In this document: one piece after another, positions 53,380-62,301 of the stretch
Position numbering within the stretch: the first letter of the stretch is position 1
Layout: the number at the start of each line of letters is the position of its first letter
Assembly (NCBI GenBank): GCA_943371535.1
Contig: CALRVE020000002.1
Coordinates: 1 to 64,000 of the forward strand
Source: UBA1930 sp943371535
GTDB taxonomy: Bacteria > Bacteroidota > Bacteroidia > Chitinophagales > Chitinophagaceae
Direction: 5' to 3'
Length of the DNA stretch: 64,000 bases
Made by a program: the position numbers and the translations under genes
Notes under the pieces: model-generated
Seen by the model: the letters and a program-made list of their open reading frames with translations, nothing else
Databases searched by the model: none
What the model was told of the DNA's origin: nothing

Positions 53380-53540
53380 GAGCCTGTTTAAAATTATTTG
53401 ATGAAATAATATGTAGATGATTTTTGAGCGAAACAAGGCGAATTTTGCAGCCCTAGTCTAACGCCTAAGGCGAAAAATTCAACGAAGTTGCAGCCAAAAA
53501 GCAACACATATTAACCATTGAAATGATTTTAAATAGGCTC
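53380..53540. mobile_element. 161-bp MITE-like element with terminal inverted repeats
   Basis: Ends GAGCCTGTTTAAAAT and ATTTTAAATAGGCTC pair over about 15 bp with one mismatch. TAA flanks both ends (the left one is the stop codon of the transporter gene), a possible 3-bp target duplication. No ORF inside. It may be a non-autonomous transposon or a large hairpin terminator. Confidence 0.6.
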
Positions 53541-53546
53541 TAATAT

Positions 53547-54299
53547 TTATCGAAACATTTGTTCAGCCTTTACAATACTTTCTGGCTTCCCAACATCTAA
53601 TAGTTTTGCTCCACTATGGTCGAAACAATTAATTTCATACTCAGGTGCTAAACTTAAATACACATCTACCATAGAAAATTTTCCTTCTTGTTGCATCAAG
53701 CTGAAAATGCTAGAATGAATCATATGAATACCACTAAATGCTTTTTCTATGAGTGTATTTTCTGGAATAACAATTTTCTCATCTCCTGTATTTTTATTTC
53801 TCCAACCACATAAACGATTGGCTTCATTGAATAAAAAGTATCTTGACGTAACCCGACTGCTAACTGCCAATGTTGCTAATGCCTTGGTTGATTGATGTTG
53901 CTCAATCATTTTGCCTAGATCAAAATCGGTAAGCATATCAACATTCATCACCACAAAATCTTGTGGAGCTTCAAAATACCATGCTGCTTTTTTTAGTCCA
54001 CCACCAGTTTCTAATACTTCATTGGTTTCATCGCTAATGGTGATGTTGCTTCCCCAACCATTATTGGTTTCAATAGCTTCTATAATTTGATTGGCAAAGT
54101 GATGCACATTTACAATTACATCTTTAATCCCGAACCCTTGTAAATATTCAATATTGCGTTGCAATAAGCTTTTGCCATTTACAACAGCCAATGCTTTAGG
54201 ATGATGATCTGTCCATGGCTTTAATCTTGTACCTAAGCCTGCTGCAAAAATCATACCCCTAGCCCCTAAAGGGGGATTATATGTTTCATTCAATTGCAT
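53547..54299 (-). CDS. Sugar-1-phosphate nucleotidyltransferase, MurU-like
   Basis: The core begins MIFAAGLGTRLKPWTDHHPK (residues 16-35), the nucleotide-binding signature, with NVDMLTDF near 116 as metal site. Length, pathway context and the adjacent AmgK-like kinase suggest MurNAc-1-phosphate uridylyltransferase, though mannose- or glucose-1-phosphate enzymes are similar. The first 15 residues (NPPLGARG) are coded by a G/C-rich palindrome, so translation may start at 54254 instead. Confidence 0.85.
   Translation of the reverse strand: MQLNETYNPPLGARGMIFAAGLGTRLKPWTDHHPKALAVVNGKSLLQRNIEYLQGFGIKDVIVNVHHFANQIIEAIETNNGWGSNITISDETNEVLETGGGLKKAAWYFEAPQDFVVMNVDMLTDFDLGKMIEQHQSTKALATLAVSSRVTSRYFLFNEANRLCGWRNKNTGDEKIVIPENTLIEKAFSGIHMIHSSIFSLMQQEGKFSMVDVYLSLAPEYEINCFDHSGAKLLDVGKPESIVKAEQMFR
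54246..54277. repeat. G/C-rich palindromic repeat at the MurU-like start
   Basis: CCCCTAAAGGGGG with a second CCCCTA unit. Same class as the palindromes at 36199 and inside ileS. Confidence 0.65.
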
Positions 54300-54405
54300 G
54301 ATAAGAATTTAAAAACTAAAGACTAAAAGTTGAAAAACTAAAAAATTAAAATCTAAAAACTAAACAACTCCAAACTATAGAACTATAAACTATACAACTA
54401 AAAAA

Positions 54406-55851
54406 CTAAAGCACTCTTCTCCAATTGGCTTCATTGGTATGATTCAGTTCCACTTTCAGTTTGTACTTATTTCTTAAATGCCTAGCTGTTTGTTCTGCTG
54501 CATATACACTTCTATGCTGACCACCAGTACAACCAAAATTAATCATCAAATTACTGAAACCACGTTGTAAATAATCTTCAATATTTATATCAATTAAATC
54601 CCACACACTGTTTAAAAACTCATTCATTTTGGTTCTTTGTTCCAAAAAATCTTGTACTGATTTATCTTTTCCTGATAAGGTTTTATACTCATCAAATCTT
54701 CCAGGATTTAAGATGCCTCTCATATCAAATACAAAGCCTCCACCATTTTCACTATTATCTTGTGGAATGCCTTTTTTATAACTAAAACTATTAATAACAA
54801 TTGACAAAGGAGTTGCGTCTGTGGCTTGTGGTGGTGTAAACTTGGCTATCATTTCATCGTTGGCTACCAACTTTAAAACTCTATCAAATTCGGGTGTGCT
54901 AATACCAATTCTCTTATTCTCTAAAAAGAATTTAAGATTGGTTAACCCTAAAGGAATACTGGCTAAGAAATGAGCTTTTCGTTCAAATAAACCTCTAAAG
55001 CCATAAGCACCCATTACTTGCAATAATCTAATTAATACATAGCCATTGTACTGACTAACAAATGTATTTCTATCAATATTGGCTTCTAACAACTGCTCAA
55101 CTTCATCTATATAATATTGCAATAAACCATCTTTCCATTCACTGCTTAACTCTGCCTTGGCTTGCCATAATAATGATGCTACATCATATTGCAAAGCTCC
55201 TTTCATTCCTCCTTGATAATCTATAAAAAACACTTCATCGTTATTGACAATAATATTTCTGCTTTGAAAATCACGAAACATAAAATACTTATGTTCTGTA
55301 AAAGTTAAATAAGTACTGAGTGCTTCAAAGTCTTGCAACATGGCCTGTTTATCATAAGGCAACTTCAATGTATCGAGAAAGTAATATTTAAAATACAGTA
55401 AATCGCTCAATATGGCTTGCTTACCAAATTCTTTGGCAGTAAGGCATACATCGTAATTCAAGTTTTTGTCGCCTTTAATTTGTATGGCAGCTAAAGCCTG
55501 CAAACTCTTTTTGAACAAGCCATATACATAATCATTATGCCCATTTTGTTCTAGCTTATTCAATAAACTATCTGAGCCTAAATCTTTTTGAATATAAATG
55601 GTTTGTTCGTTATTGATACAATACACATCAGGCACAGGTAAATGTTGTTGAGAAAAATGTTTAGAGAAAACTACAAAAGTATTATTCTCCTGAACATTTA
55701 AATTATAGGTTGCAATGAAGGTTTCATTTGCAGCGAATATTCTAAAATAAATTCTATCGCTGCCACTTTGAGGTAATTTTTCTATACGAACTGAAGCCTC
55801 ATTTTTCCAGTTAAAATATAAGTCTTGTATGCCTTGAATAATTGAATCCAT
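54406..55851 (-). CDS. AmgK-like aminosugar kinase fused to a RapZ C-terminal domain
   Basis: Residues about 1-330 of this 481-residue protein are a phosphotransferase fold (GSDRIYFRI, MFRDFQSRNII with catalytic Asp194, FIDYQGG with Asp211). It resembles AmgK, which makes MurNAc/GlcNAc-1-phosphate. Residues about 348-481 match the RapZ C-terminal domain, including NFGCTGGQHRSVY (438-450). In E. coli that domain senses glucosamine-6-phosphate. The pairing with the MurU-like gene fits cell-wall sugar recycling. The start at 55851 is chosen over 55884. Confidence 0.85.
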   Translation of the reverse strand: MDSIIQGIQDLYFNWKNEASVRIEKLPQSGSDRIYFRIFAANETFIATYNLNVQENNTFVVFSKHFSQQHLPVPDVYCINNEQTIYIQKDLGSDSLLNKLEQNGHNDYVYGLFKKSLQALAAIQIKGDKNLNYDVCLTAKEFGKQAILSDLLYFKYYFLDTLKLPYDKQAMLQDFEALSTYLTFTEHKYFMFRDFQSRNIIVNNDEVFFIDYQGGMKGALQYDVASLLWQAKAELSSEWKDGLLQYYIDEVEQLLEANIDRNTFVSQYNGYVLIRLLQVMGAYGFRGLFERKAHFLASIPLGLTNLKFFLENKRIGISTPEFDRVLKLVANDEMIAKFTPPQATDATPLSIVINSFSYKKGIPQDNSENGGGFVFDMRGILNPGRFDEYKTLSGKDKSVQDFLEQRTKMNEFLNSVWDLIDINIEDYLQRGFSNLMINFGCTGGQHRSVYAAEQTARHLRNKYKLKVELNHTNEANWRRVL

Positions 55852-55943
55852 AGTAATGTTTGTGCTTGGCGAATGTAGTATCATTTATTAAAAGTTTCAA
55901 TTTAGAGTGGTCTGCTTTTAAAAAGCTGAATAGAATTCCTTTT

Positions 55944-55995
55944 GTTGAAGAGTGCGACGCCACTGAAGCTAAATAGATATTCTACTGTTCGTTAC
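55944..55995 (-). repeat. 52-bp dispersed repeat, copy 5
   Basis: Minus-strand copy with GTAACGAAC start and GCGTCGCACTCTTCAAC end, between atpA and the AmgK-like gene. Confidence 0.75.
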
Positions 55996-56014
55996 CTAAA
56001 AATCAAACCTAAAT

Positions 56015-56048
56015 AAAAAAGGGTTTTGCTTTCGCAAAACCCTTTTTT
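56015..56048 (-). terminator. Terminator of the atp operon
   Basis: A perfect 9-bp core stem (GGGTTTTGC / GCAAAACCC) extended by six A/T pairs, with a TTTC-type loop. It lies 20 bp past atpA. Confidence 0.88.
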
Positions 56049-56067
56049 AAAATCTATTATTTAAAGC

Positions 56068-57645
56068 TTATTTGTATTGAATAGCAATTCCTTTTGCCAT
56101 ATCAACCATTTTGTTAATGCTATCATCATTTAATTGACCTTTCTTAAACTCAGCTAAAATATCAGGCATTTTATTTTCCATTTCAACTAGGAAATGTTCT
56201 TCAAATGCTTTTACTTTTTTAACTGCAACTTCACGTAATAAACCTTGTGTACCTAAGTAAATAATTGCAACTTGTTTTTCTACACTCATTGGAGAGTACT
56301 GCAATTGCTTTAATATTTCTACGTTACGTGCACCTTTATCAATTACGTTTTTAGTAGCAGCATCTAAATCGCCACCAAACTTAGAAAACGCTTCTAACTC
56401 ACGGTATAAAGCTTGATCTAATTTTAATGTACCAGCTACTTTTTTCATTGATTTAATCTGTGCATTACCACCCACACGACTTACAGAAATACCTACGTTA
56501 ATAGCAGGACGAATACCAGCATTAAATAAGTTACCTTCTAAGAAAATCTGACCATCGGTAATGGAGATTACGTTGGTAGGAATGTAAGCAGATACGTCAC
56601 CAGCTTGAGTTTCAATAATTGGTAATGCAGTTAAACTACCACCACCTTTTACTAAATGTCTGATACTTTCTGGTAAATCATTCATGTTTTTAGCTACATC
56701 GTCATTGGCAATAACTTTTGCAGCTCTTTCTAATAAACGACTATGTAAATAGAATACATCACCAGGATAAGCTTCACGTCCTGGAGGTCTTCTTAACAAC
56801 AAAGAAACTTCACGATAAGCCACCGCTTGCTTAGACAAATCATCGAAAATGATTAATGCCGGACGACCGGTATCTCTAAAAAACTCACCAATTGCAGCAC
56901 CAGCAAATGGAGCATAGAATTGTTGAGGAGCTGGATCACTAGCACTAGCACACACAATGGTTGTGTAAGCCATAGCACCATTATCGCTCAATGTTTTCAT
57001 CACACCAGCAACAGTACTTGCTTTTTGACCAATTGCTACATATATACAGAATACAGGTTTACCTGCATCGTAAAATTCTTTTTGGTTAATGATGGTATCA
57101 ACAGCAATCGCAGTTTTACCAGTTTGACGGTCGCCAATAATCAACTCACGCTGACCACGACCAATAGGAATCATCGCATCAATGGCTTTGATACCAGTTT
57201 GTAAAGGTTCTTTAACCGGCTCACGATAAATAACCCCTGGAGCTTTACGCTCTAAAGGCATTTCGTACAATTCGCCAGTAATTGGGCCTTTACCATCAAT
57301 TGGTTCACCCAAAGTGTTAATTACACGTCCAACAACACCTTCCCCTACTTTAATAGAGGCTATTTGTCCTGTTCTACGCACTTTAGCACCTTCTTTAATT
57401 GCACCACTCTCACCCATTAAAACCACACCCACATTGTCTTCTTCAAGGTTCAAGGCAATTGCACGTACCCCATTTTCAAACTCTACTAGCTCACCACTAC
57501 GTACATTGTTCAATCCATATACACGGGCAATACCATCACCCACTTGTAATACGGTACCAACTTCTTCTAAATCGGCATGTGCATTAAAGTTGCTCAATTG
57601 CTCCCTTAATATCGCAGATATTTCATCTGGCTTAATGTTTACCAT
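56068..57645 (-). CDS. atpA: ATP synthase subunit alpha
   Basis: This 525-residue F1 subunit has Walker A GDRQTGKTA, ALIIFDDLSKQA and the VGGNAQIKSM segment. Length and start are standard. It is the last gene of the atpB-E-F-H-A set; a terminator follows directly, so the gamma-subunit gene that usually comes next is not here. Confidence 0.98.
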   Translation of the reverse strand: MVNIKPDEISAILREQLSNFNAHADLEEVGTVLQVGDGIARVYGLNNVRSGELVEFENGVRAIALNLEEDNVGVVLMGESGAIKEGAKVRRTGQIASIKVGEGVVGRVINTLGEPIDGKGPITGELYEMPLERKAPGVIYREPVKEPLQTGIKAIDAMIPIGRGQRELIIGDRQTGKTAIAVDTIINQKEFYDAGKPVFCIYVAIGQKASTVAGVMKTLSDNGAMAYTTIVCASASDPAPQQFYAPFAGAAIGEFFRDTGRPALIIFDDLSKQAVAYREVSLLLRRPPGREAYPGDVFYLHSRLLERAAKVIANDDVAKNMNDLPESIRHLVKGGGSLTALPIIETQAGDVSAYIPTNVISITDGQIFLEGNLFNAGIRPAINVGISVSRVGGNAQIKSMKKVAGTLKLDQALYRELEAFSKFGGDLDAATKNVIDKGARNVEILKQLQYSPMSVEKQVAIIYLGTQGLLREVAVKKVKAFEEHFLVEMENKMPDILAEFKKGQLNDDSINKMVDMAKGIAIQYK

Positions 57646-57689
57646 ATACTAGAATTATAATTATTATAAAAACTAAAATCATTTTTTTT

Positions 57690-57741
57690 GAAACCAGCAG
57701 TTGTACTACTATGTTTCTTTTGTTGCGTCGCACCCTTCAAC
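57690..57741 (+). repeat. 52-bp dispersed repeat, copy 6 (inside the atp operon)
   Basis: TACTACTAT in the middle and GCGTCGCACCCTTCAAC at the end, in the atpH-atpA gap. Confidence 0.7.
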
Positions 57742-57915
57742 GTTCTGTTCTTTTTTCATCAAACGTGAGCCGTAAATCGTGAATCGCAAGTCAACCCTAA
57801 TTCCAAATTCCTATTTACCTTTTTCCGTTTGCCTTAAACCTTCTACCCTAAACCTTAACTCTTTTCTTTCTTCTATCTTCTGTATTCTGCCTTCCACCCT
57901 ACACCTTCTACCTTT
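57742..57915. repeat. Pyrimidine-rich heptanucleotide repeats in the atpH-atpA gap
   Basis: TTCTACC/TTCTATC-type units, the same kind as at 5010-5100. The 273-bp gap holds only this and the 52-bp element. Confidence 0.7.
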
Positions 57916-57918
57916 CTC

Positions 57919-58482
57919 CTATCTCATATTCGCTACAAACACATTCTTCTCAAATTGCTTCTTTACATCTCGTAGATCTCTTGCTACACTAGCATCTACC
58001 AAGTTATTATTAAATTCTAACACAAATCCACCAATTAAATCTTCATTTACTTTAGTATGTAACTCAATATTACCAATACCTTGAGCAGCTTTCACTTTAT
58101 TTTCAATAGAAGTTTTCACAACATCACTTACCTCTGTAGCAGTGGTTAAAGTAACAATATGAATTCCTTTAATTGCATTGTATTGCTCAATAAATGCTTC
58201 TACAATTTCTGGCAATTCGCTTTCACGACCTTTTGTAACCAATAATTGGTTGAACAATTGGGTAATCTCACTCACCTTACCTGCTGTAACAGCATTGATA
58301 ATATTTGCTTTTTTATCGGCTTTAATAATTGGGCTTTTCAAAAGACTCACAAAATCTTTATTTCCTGCACACACTGCTTGCATATACTTCATATCGGCAT
58401 ATACTGCTTCTAATTGATTTTTCTCTGTAGCTAAATCAACTAAACTTTTTGCGTATCTATTTGCTAAACGTGGATTCTGCAT
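57919..58482 (-). CDS. atpH: ATP synthase subunit delta
   Basis: This 187-residue F1 stalk subunit begins NPRLANRYAKSLVDLA and ends GGFVLEFNNNLVDASVARDL, the delta/OSCP pattern. It lies between atpF and atpA. Confidence 0.94.
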   Translation of the reverse strand: MQNPRLANRYAKSLVDLATEKNQLEAVYADMKYMQAVCAGNKDFVSLLKSPIIKADKKANIINAVTAGKVSEITQLFNQLLVTKGRESELPEIVEAFIEQYNAIKGIHIVTLTTATEVSDVVKTSIENKVKAAQGIGNIELHTKVNEDLIGGFVLEFNNNLVDASVARDLRDVKKQFEKNVFVANMR

Positions 58483-58559
58483 TTTTTTAAATTTTCGGAT
58501 TGATGGATTGTCGAATTCTCGAATTGATTAATTCACCAATCCACAAATTCAATAATTCA

Positions 58560-59069
58560 TTAATTCAACTTCACTCCTTCAGCCAACTCAGCAATGTATT
58601 TTTCTTGCTCGGTTTTATTGCTCAATTCTCTTCTTAAAATCTTTTCACTTACTTCAATTACCAATGCACCCACTTGATTTTTAACATCGGTCAATGCTGC
58701 ATTTTTTTGTTGTGTAATAGCTAATTGAGCATCAGCCAAAATTCTATCATACTCACCTTTTGCCTTTTCTTTGGCATCGGCAATCATTTTATCTGATTGT
58801 TCTTTGGCTTCTTTAATCAACACAGCACGTTCTTCACGAGCTTGTTGCATTAAAGCTTCAGTTTCGCCTTGCATGGTAGCCATTTCAGCTTTCATTTTCT
58901 CCGCTTTTCTCAAAGCTTCTTCAATGCCTTCTTCTCTTTCGCTAATGCCTTTTAACATGGGTTTCCATGCAAATTTGCCCAATACTACTAGCAGTAAAAT
59001 AAAGGCTATAGTGTTCCAAAAAACCAAGCCAATATCTGGCAATACCAAAGGATTTATTTCTAATAACAT
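58560..59069 (-). CDS. atpF: ATP synthase subunit b
   Basis: This 169-residue stator subunit has one N-terminal membrane helix (about 14-33), then a long Lys/Glu/Ala-rich coiled coil. Standard for subunit b. Confidence 0.95.
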   Translation of the reverse strand: MLLEINPLVLPDIGLVFWNTIAFILLLVVLGKFAWKPMLKGISEREEGIEEALRKAEKMKAEMATMQGETEALMQQAREERAVLIKEAKEQSDKMIADAKEKAKGEYDRILADAQLAITQQKNAALTDVKNQVGALVIEVSEKILRRELSNKTEQEKYIAELAEGVKLN

Positions 59070-59185
59070 AAACTATATTTATTCAACTAAAATTTATTTT
59101 TCTTTCATTCTCCTATTTTAAAAGGAGTAAAATATACAGGCTTTTCGCCCTGTGCTAGAGCCTGTATAAGAAGTTTTGTGGAAAA

Positions 59186-59410
59186 TTAACCATTACCTAA
59201 TAAGGCAACTACCACAGCAAACAAGGCTACCGCTTCTACGAATGCAGCAGCAACAATCATGTTTGCACGAATGTCGTTAGCAGCTTCCGGCTGACGAGCA
59301 ATACCTTCAACAGCACCTTTACCAATTTGGCCAATACCAATACCGGCTCCAATAGCTGCTAAACCAGCTCCAATAGCGGCAACACTTCCAACGATTTCAG
59401 CTAATACCAT
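59186..59410 (-). CDS. atpE: ATP synthase subunit c
   Basis: This 74-residue protein has two membrane helices joined by GIARQPEA. The ion-binding carboxylate is Glu59 in AAAFVEAVALF. Nothing typical of a sodium site was noted. Confidence 0.97.
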   Translation of the reverse strand: MVLAEIVGSVAAIGAGLAAIGAGIGIGQIGKGAVEGIARQPEAANDIRANMIVAAAFVEAVALFAVVVALLGNG

Positions 59411-59446
59411 TTTGTTACGTTTTAAATTGTGAATGAAAAAAAATTA

Positions 59447-60547
59447 TTAATGATGTGCTTCTTCTGCATGATGATGTTCTTCTGTAGCCATTCCAATATA
59501 CATTGCACTTAACATGGTGAAAATGTAAGCTTGTAAAAATGCTACCAATAATTCAATTAATCCTATGAATACTGCAAAAGGAACAGCAATTGCAGAAGCA
59601 AATACAGTTTTGAAAATAAATATTAAACAAATTAAGCTCAATACAAGAATGTGACCAGCAGTGATGTTGGCAAACAATCGTATCATTAAAGAAATAGGCT
59701 TAGTAAACACACCAATTAACTCAATTGGAGCAAGGAATAACTTCATACTCCAATGCATGCCTGGCATCCAGAAAATATGTTCCCAATAACTTTTATTACC
59801 ATTAATGTTTACTACAATAAATACAAAAACCGCTAAAGTCATGGTAAAAGCAATATTTCCACTAACATTAGCTCCCCCAGGAAAAAATGGAATTAATCCT
59901 AAGAAGTTATTGAATAATATTAAAAAGAAAATGGTTAGTAAGAAAGGCATGTATTTAGCATACTTATGACCAATATTTGGTTTCGCTACTTCATCTCTTA
60001 CAAAGAGCACTACAGGCTCCATAAACGATTGTAACCCTTTTGGTGCCGATGTAATACCTCTTTTTTTGTATGCTGCACCAACTTGTAAAAAAATCAACAA
60101 TATCAAGAATATAGAAACAAATAAAGAAGCAACATTTTTAGTAATAGAAAAATCCCAAACTTTTGCGGTTAATTCTTCATTTAAAGTTCCATCTTCATTG
60201 GCAACTTTCAATTTGCCTTCAAATAATTTGTAGTTGTAATTACCTTGATATGCTTTGGGATGATGATGTTCATCTACCAATTTAGCAGAAGAAAAAAATT
60301 CAATTCCTTTATCTGAATAAATGATTACGGGTAATGGCAAAGAAGTGTGGCCCCATAAATGCCAGCTGTGATCATCTTTAATATGTTCTAAAATTGTTTC
60401 GGTTACGTTAAAAGATTCTTCTTTTGCTTCATGATCTGTGGCAACAGGATGCTCAGCAACATGATTTTGAGTAGTATCATTTGCAAGCAAACTCGTTGAA
60501 AAAAGAATTGTAAAAAGGCTAAAAGCCAATACCAGCAAAGATTTCAT
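59447..60547 (-). CDS. atpB: ATP synthase subunit a
   Basis: Mature subunit a holds SLMIRLFANITAGH with the essential Arg, and further helices. As is usual in Bacteroidota, a signal-like N-terminus and about 100 extra periplasmic residues precede the helices; the total is 366 residues. The start at 60547 begins the signal peptide; 60568 is possible. It heads the operon and has a promoter box at 60583-60590. A His-rich end (EEHHHAEEAHH) is notable. Confidence 0.95.
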   Translation of the reverse strand: MKSLLVLAFSLFTILFSTSLLANDTTQNHVAEHPVATDHEAKEESFNVTETILEHIKDDHSWHLWGHTSLPLPVIIYSDKGIEFFSSAKLVDEHHHPKAYQGNYNYKLFEGKLKVANEDGTLNEELTAKVWDFSITKNVASLFVSIFLILLIFLQVGAAYKKRGITSAPKGLQSFMEPVVLFVRDEVAKPNIGHKYAKYMPFLLTIFFLILFNNFLGLIPFFPGGANVSGNIAFTMTLAVFVFIVVNINGNKSYWEHIFWMPGMHWSMKLFLAPIELIGVFTKPISLMIRLFANITAGHILVLSLICLIFIFKTVFASAIAVPFAVFIGLIELLVAFLQAYIFTMLSAMYIGMATEEHHHAEEAHH

Positions 60548-60582
60548 GCTTCTTAACACCATAACCATCTCTAAATTTGCGG

Positions 60583-60590
60583 CAAAGATA
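60583..60590 (-). promoter_or_regulatory. -7 promoter box of the atp operon
   Basis: TATCTTTG on the minus strand, 36 bp upstream of the chosen atpB start. No clear -33 box. Confidence 0.5.
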
Positions 60591-60650
60591 AGGGTATGAT
60601 TGATAAATAGAGGTATTTGTAAAACGGAATTTGAAGAATTTTTTGGGACT

Positions 60651-61136
60651 TTATAATCCTTCTTCGGCTCTAATTTGCTTGATTTTTTCTAAGTAAATGA
60701 CATCCAATTGGTCTTTAGGACGATTCACTGCTTTTTTATTGGCAATTAAGTGATTGATATGCAAGAAGGGAATCTTTAAATCTAAAATTTCTGCCTCTGT
60801 TGCCATTGAAAAACATTCATCAAATGAAAAATCTTCCAACCCTTTCATTCCTGTCATTAAATCTAGCTTATACCCATTATTCAAGTTAAAACTTGTCCAA
60901 CCTGGAACAATTTGCATTCTTTCAAACATAAAATAATCAACTCCAGAATATTTCTTAAATGCTTTTCTAAAATTGCTTCTATTCTCTTGTGTATCTTCTA
61001 TCCAAACATCAACATCATCTGTACTTCTTATATAGCCATGTAAATTTGTTGCAACACCACCAACCATAATATATTTTACATTAAAGGCACGTAAAGCAGA
61101 CCAAAACGCAACTAACTCTTCATCAAAAATGTCCAT
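60651..61136 (-). CDS. AbiEii-like nucleotidyltransferase
   Basis: This 161-residue protein contains VGGVATNLHGYIRSTDDVDVW, with Gly26-Gly27 and metal carboxylates Asp41 and Asp43. This is the AbiEii/DUF6036-type nucleotidyltransferase fold, seen in abortive-infection toxins. A small partner gene lies 8 bp upstream on the same strand. It could be a toxin-antitoxin pair or an unrelated transferase. Confidence 0.78.
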   Translation of the reverse strand: MDIFDEELVAFWSALRAFNVKYIMVGGVATNLHGYIRSTDDVDVWIEDTQENRSNFRKAFKKYSGVDYFMFERMQIVPGWTSFNLNNGYKLDLMTGMKGLEDFSFDECFSMATEAEILDLKIPFLHINHLIANKKAVNRPKDQLDVIYLEKIKQIRAEEGL

Positions 61137-61144
61137 ATAAAAAA

Positions 61145-61354
61145 TTATTTAGAAAGCGTATATGGCTTATGGGTAACTTTTGCACTCTTAAGCATAATGT
61201 TTAGTTTCATTAGCCTTGTCATCATTAAAAAACGTTCTTTGTGTGTACGTTTTAAAGCATCTCTCAATAAATCCATTTCAGCTTTTTCATACAAAGCATC
61301 CACCTCTGCTTCTGAGAGCATATTTAAAGGCAGTTCGGGTTGTTTATAATCCAT
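61145..61354 (-). CDS. Small partner of the AbiEii-like gene
   Basis: The 69-residue helical protein (MDYKQPELPLNMLSEAEVDAL) ends basic. It probably acts with the nucleotidyltransferase downstream, 8 bp away. The start at 61354 is favoured over 61375. No family recognised. Confidence 0.65.
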   Translation of the reverse strand: MDYKQPELPLNMLSEAEVDALYEKAEMDLLRDALKRTHKERFLMMTRLMKLNIMLKSAKVTHKPYTLSK

Positions 61355-61391
61355 GAATAAAATTTTGTATTGCAATTTAAAACAAAATAAA

Positions 61392-61412
61392 AAAGCAGCA
61401 ATTTTTAATTGC
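61392..61412 (-). terminator. Terminator after the outer-membrane protein gene
   Basis: A 9-bp stem (GCAGCAATT / AATTGCTGC) followed by TTTTTTATTTTG on the minus strand. Confidence 0.75.
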
Positions 61413-61436
61413 TGCCTCTACATCTTTTTACTATTC

Positions 61437-62087
61437 TTATAACCTTACCATAATTCTAACACCTATTGGGAAATATAATGAGGTATGATTTTCTAAGTAG
61501 TTAGGTGTTTCACCAAACCCAATATCTTTAGGCATTATGAACGAGTTTTCTGGAGTTTGGCTTCTTTGAATATTTTTATTTCTAACACCAATACCAGCTG
61601 TAAACTCTAAACTCCAATTACTTAAATAACCTAAATCGAATTGTTTACCAATAATTGCTGCAAAACCTTTTACTGTGGTAGTGTTTTGGTGTGCACAATC
61701 TTTTAATAGTTCACCAGTTTGTTTGTTGGTAAAATTAGCAACATCCAAATAATTGAATGTTTTATATCTTGCTTCGGCTCCAACAAATACTTTACTATAC
61801 TTTTCTTCATTCATGCTTATAGTGTACTTTAACTGAGCAACACTTCTAAAGCCATTCACATTGGTAAATCTATAATCGTTAAAAAATGCACTTGAACCTA
61901 AAGTTGCATACTCGGCAGAGATTTCTAAGTACTCGTTAAAACGATAACCAATACCTGCACCATAAGCTGCTTGAGGCTCTAATACTGCCAATGGATTAAC
62001 AGAAAGGTATAAGCCACTTTTGGGCTGAGCATTTGCTGAGAAGTTTACCAATAAAACTAATATCAAGAAAGTAATAACTGCTTTCAT
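61437..62087 (-). CDS. Putative outer-membrane beta-barrel protein
   Basis: This 216-residue protein has a signal peptide (ending FSANAQ). It then shows alternating strands rich in aromatic and Gly residues (AAYGAGIGYRFNEYLEISAEY, SLEFTAGIGVR) and ends in strand VRIMVRL. This is the pattern of small Bacteroidota barrels (OmpA-like/porin family). No specific function. The start at 62087 is chosen because it begins the signal. Confidence 0.78.
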   Translation of the reverse strand: MKAVITFLILVLLVNFSANAQPKSGLYLSVNPLAVLEPQAAYGAGIGYRFNEYLEISAEYATLGSSAFFNDYRFTNVNGFRSVAQLKYTISMNEEKYSKVFVGAEARYKTFNYLDVANFTNKQTGELLKDCAHQNTTTVKGFAAIIGKQFDLGYLSNWSLEFTAGIGVRNKNIQRSQTPENSFIMPKDIGFGETPNYLENHTSLYFPIGVRIMVRL

Positions 62088-62301
62088 TGTACGGATTTTG
62101 CTTATTTGACGTACCACTTAATTTAAAGGCTGCAATTGGGTTGCAAGCTTTGTAAATATGTGCAAAATTTCCCAAAATTGGAAATGAATGTGTATAGCAT
62201 GAGCATTTTATTGCTTGTTAATAGCGAATGTGAAATTTAAGAAAAGAATTTTCAAAAAATATCTACTGATTATCAATTATTTAGCAGAAAATAAAACAAT
62301 T

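Noticed and set aside
57779..58417. Plus-strand frames near atpH
   Set aside because: Made by pyrimidine-rich repeats and by the antisense of atpH.
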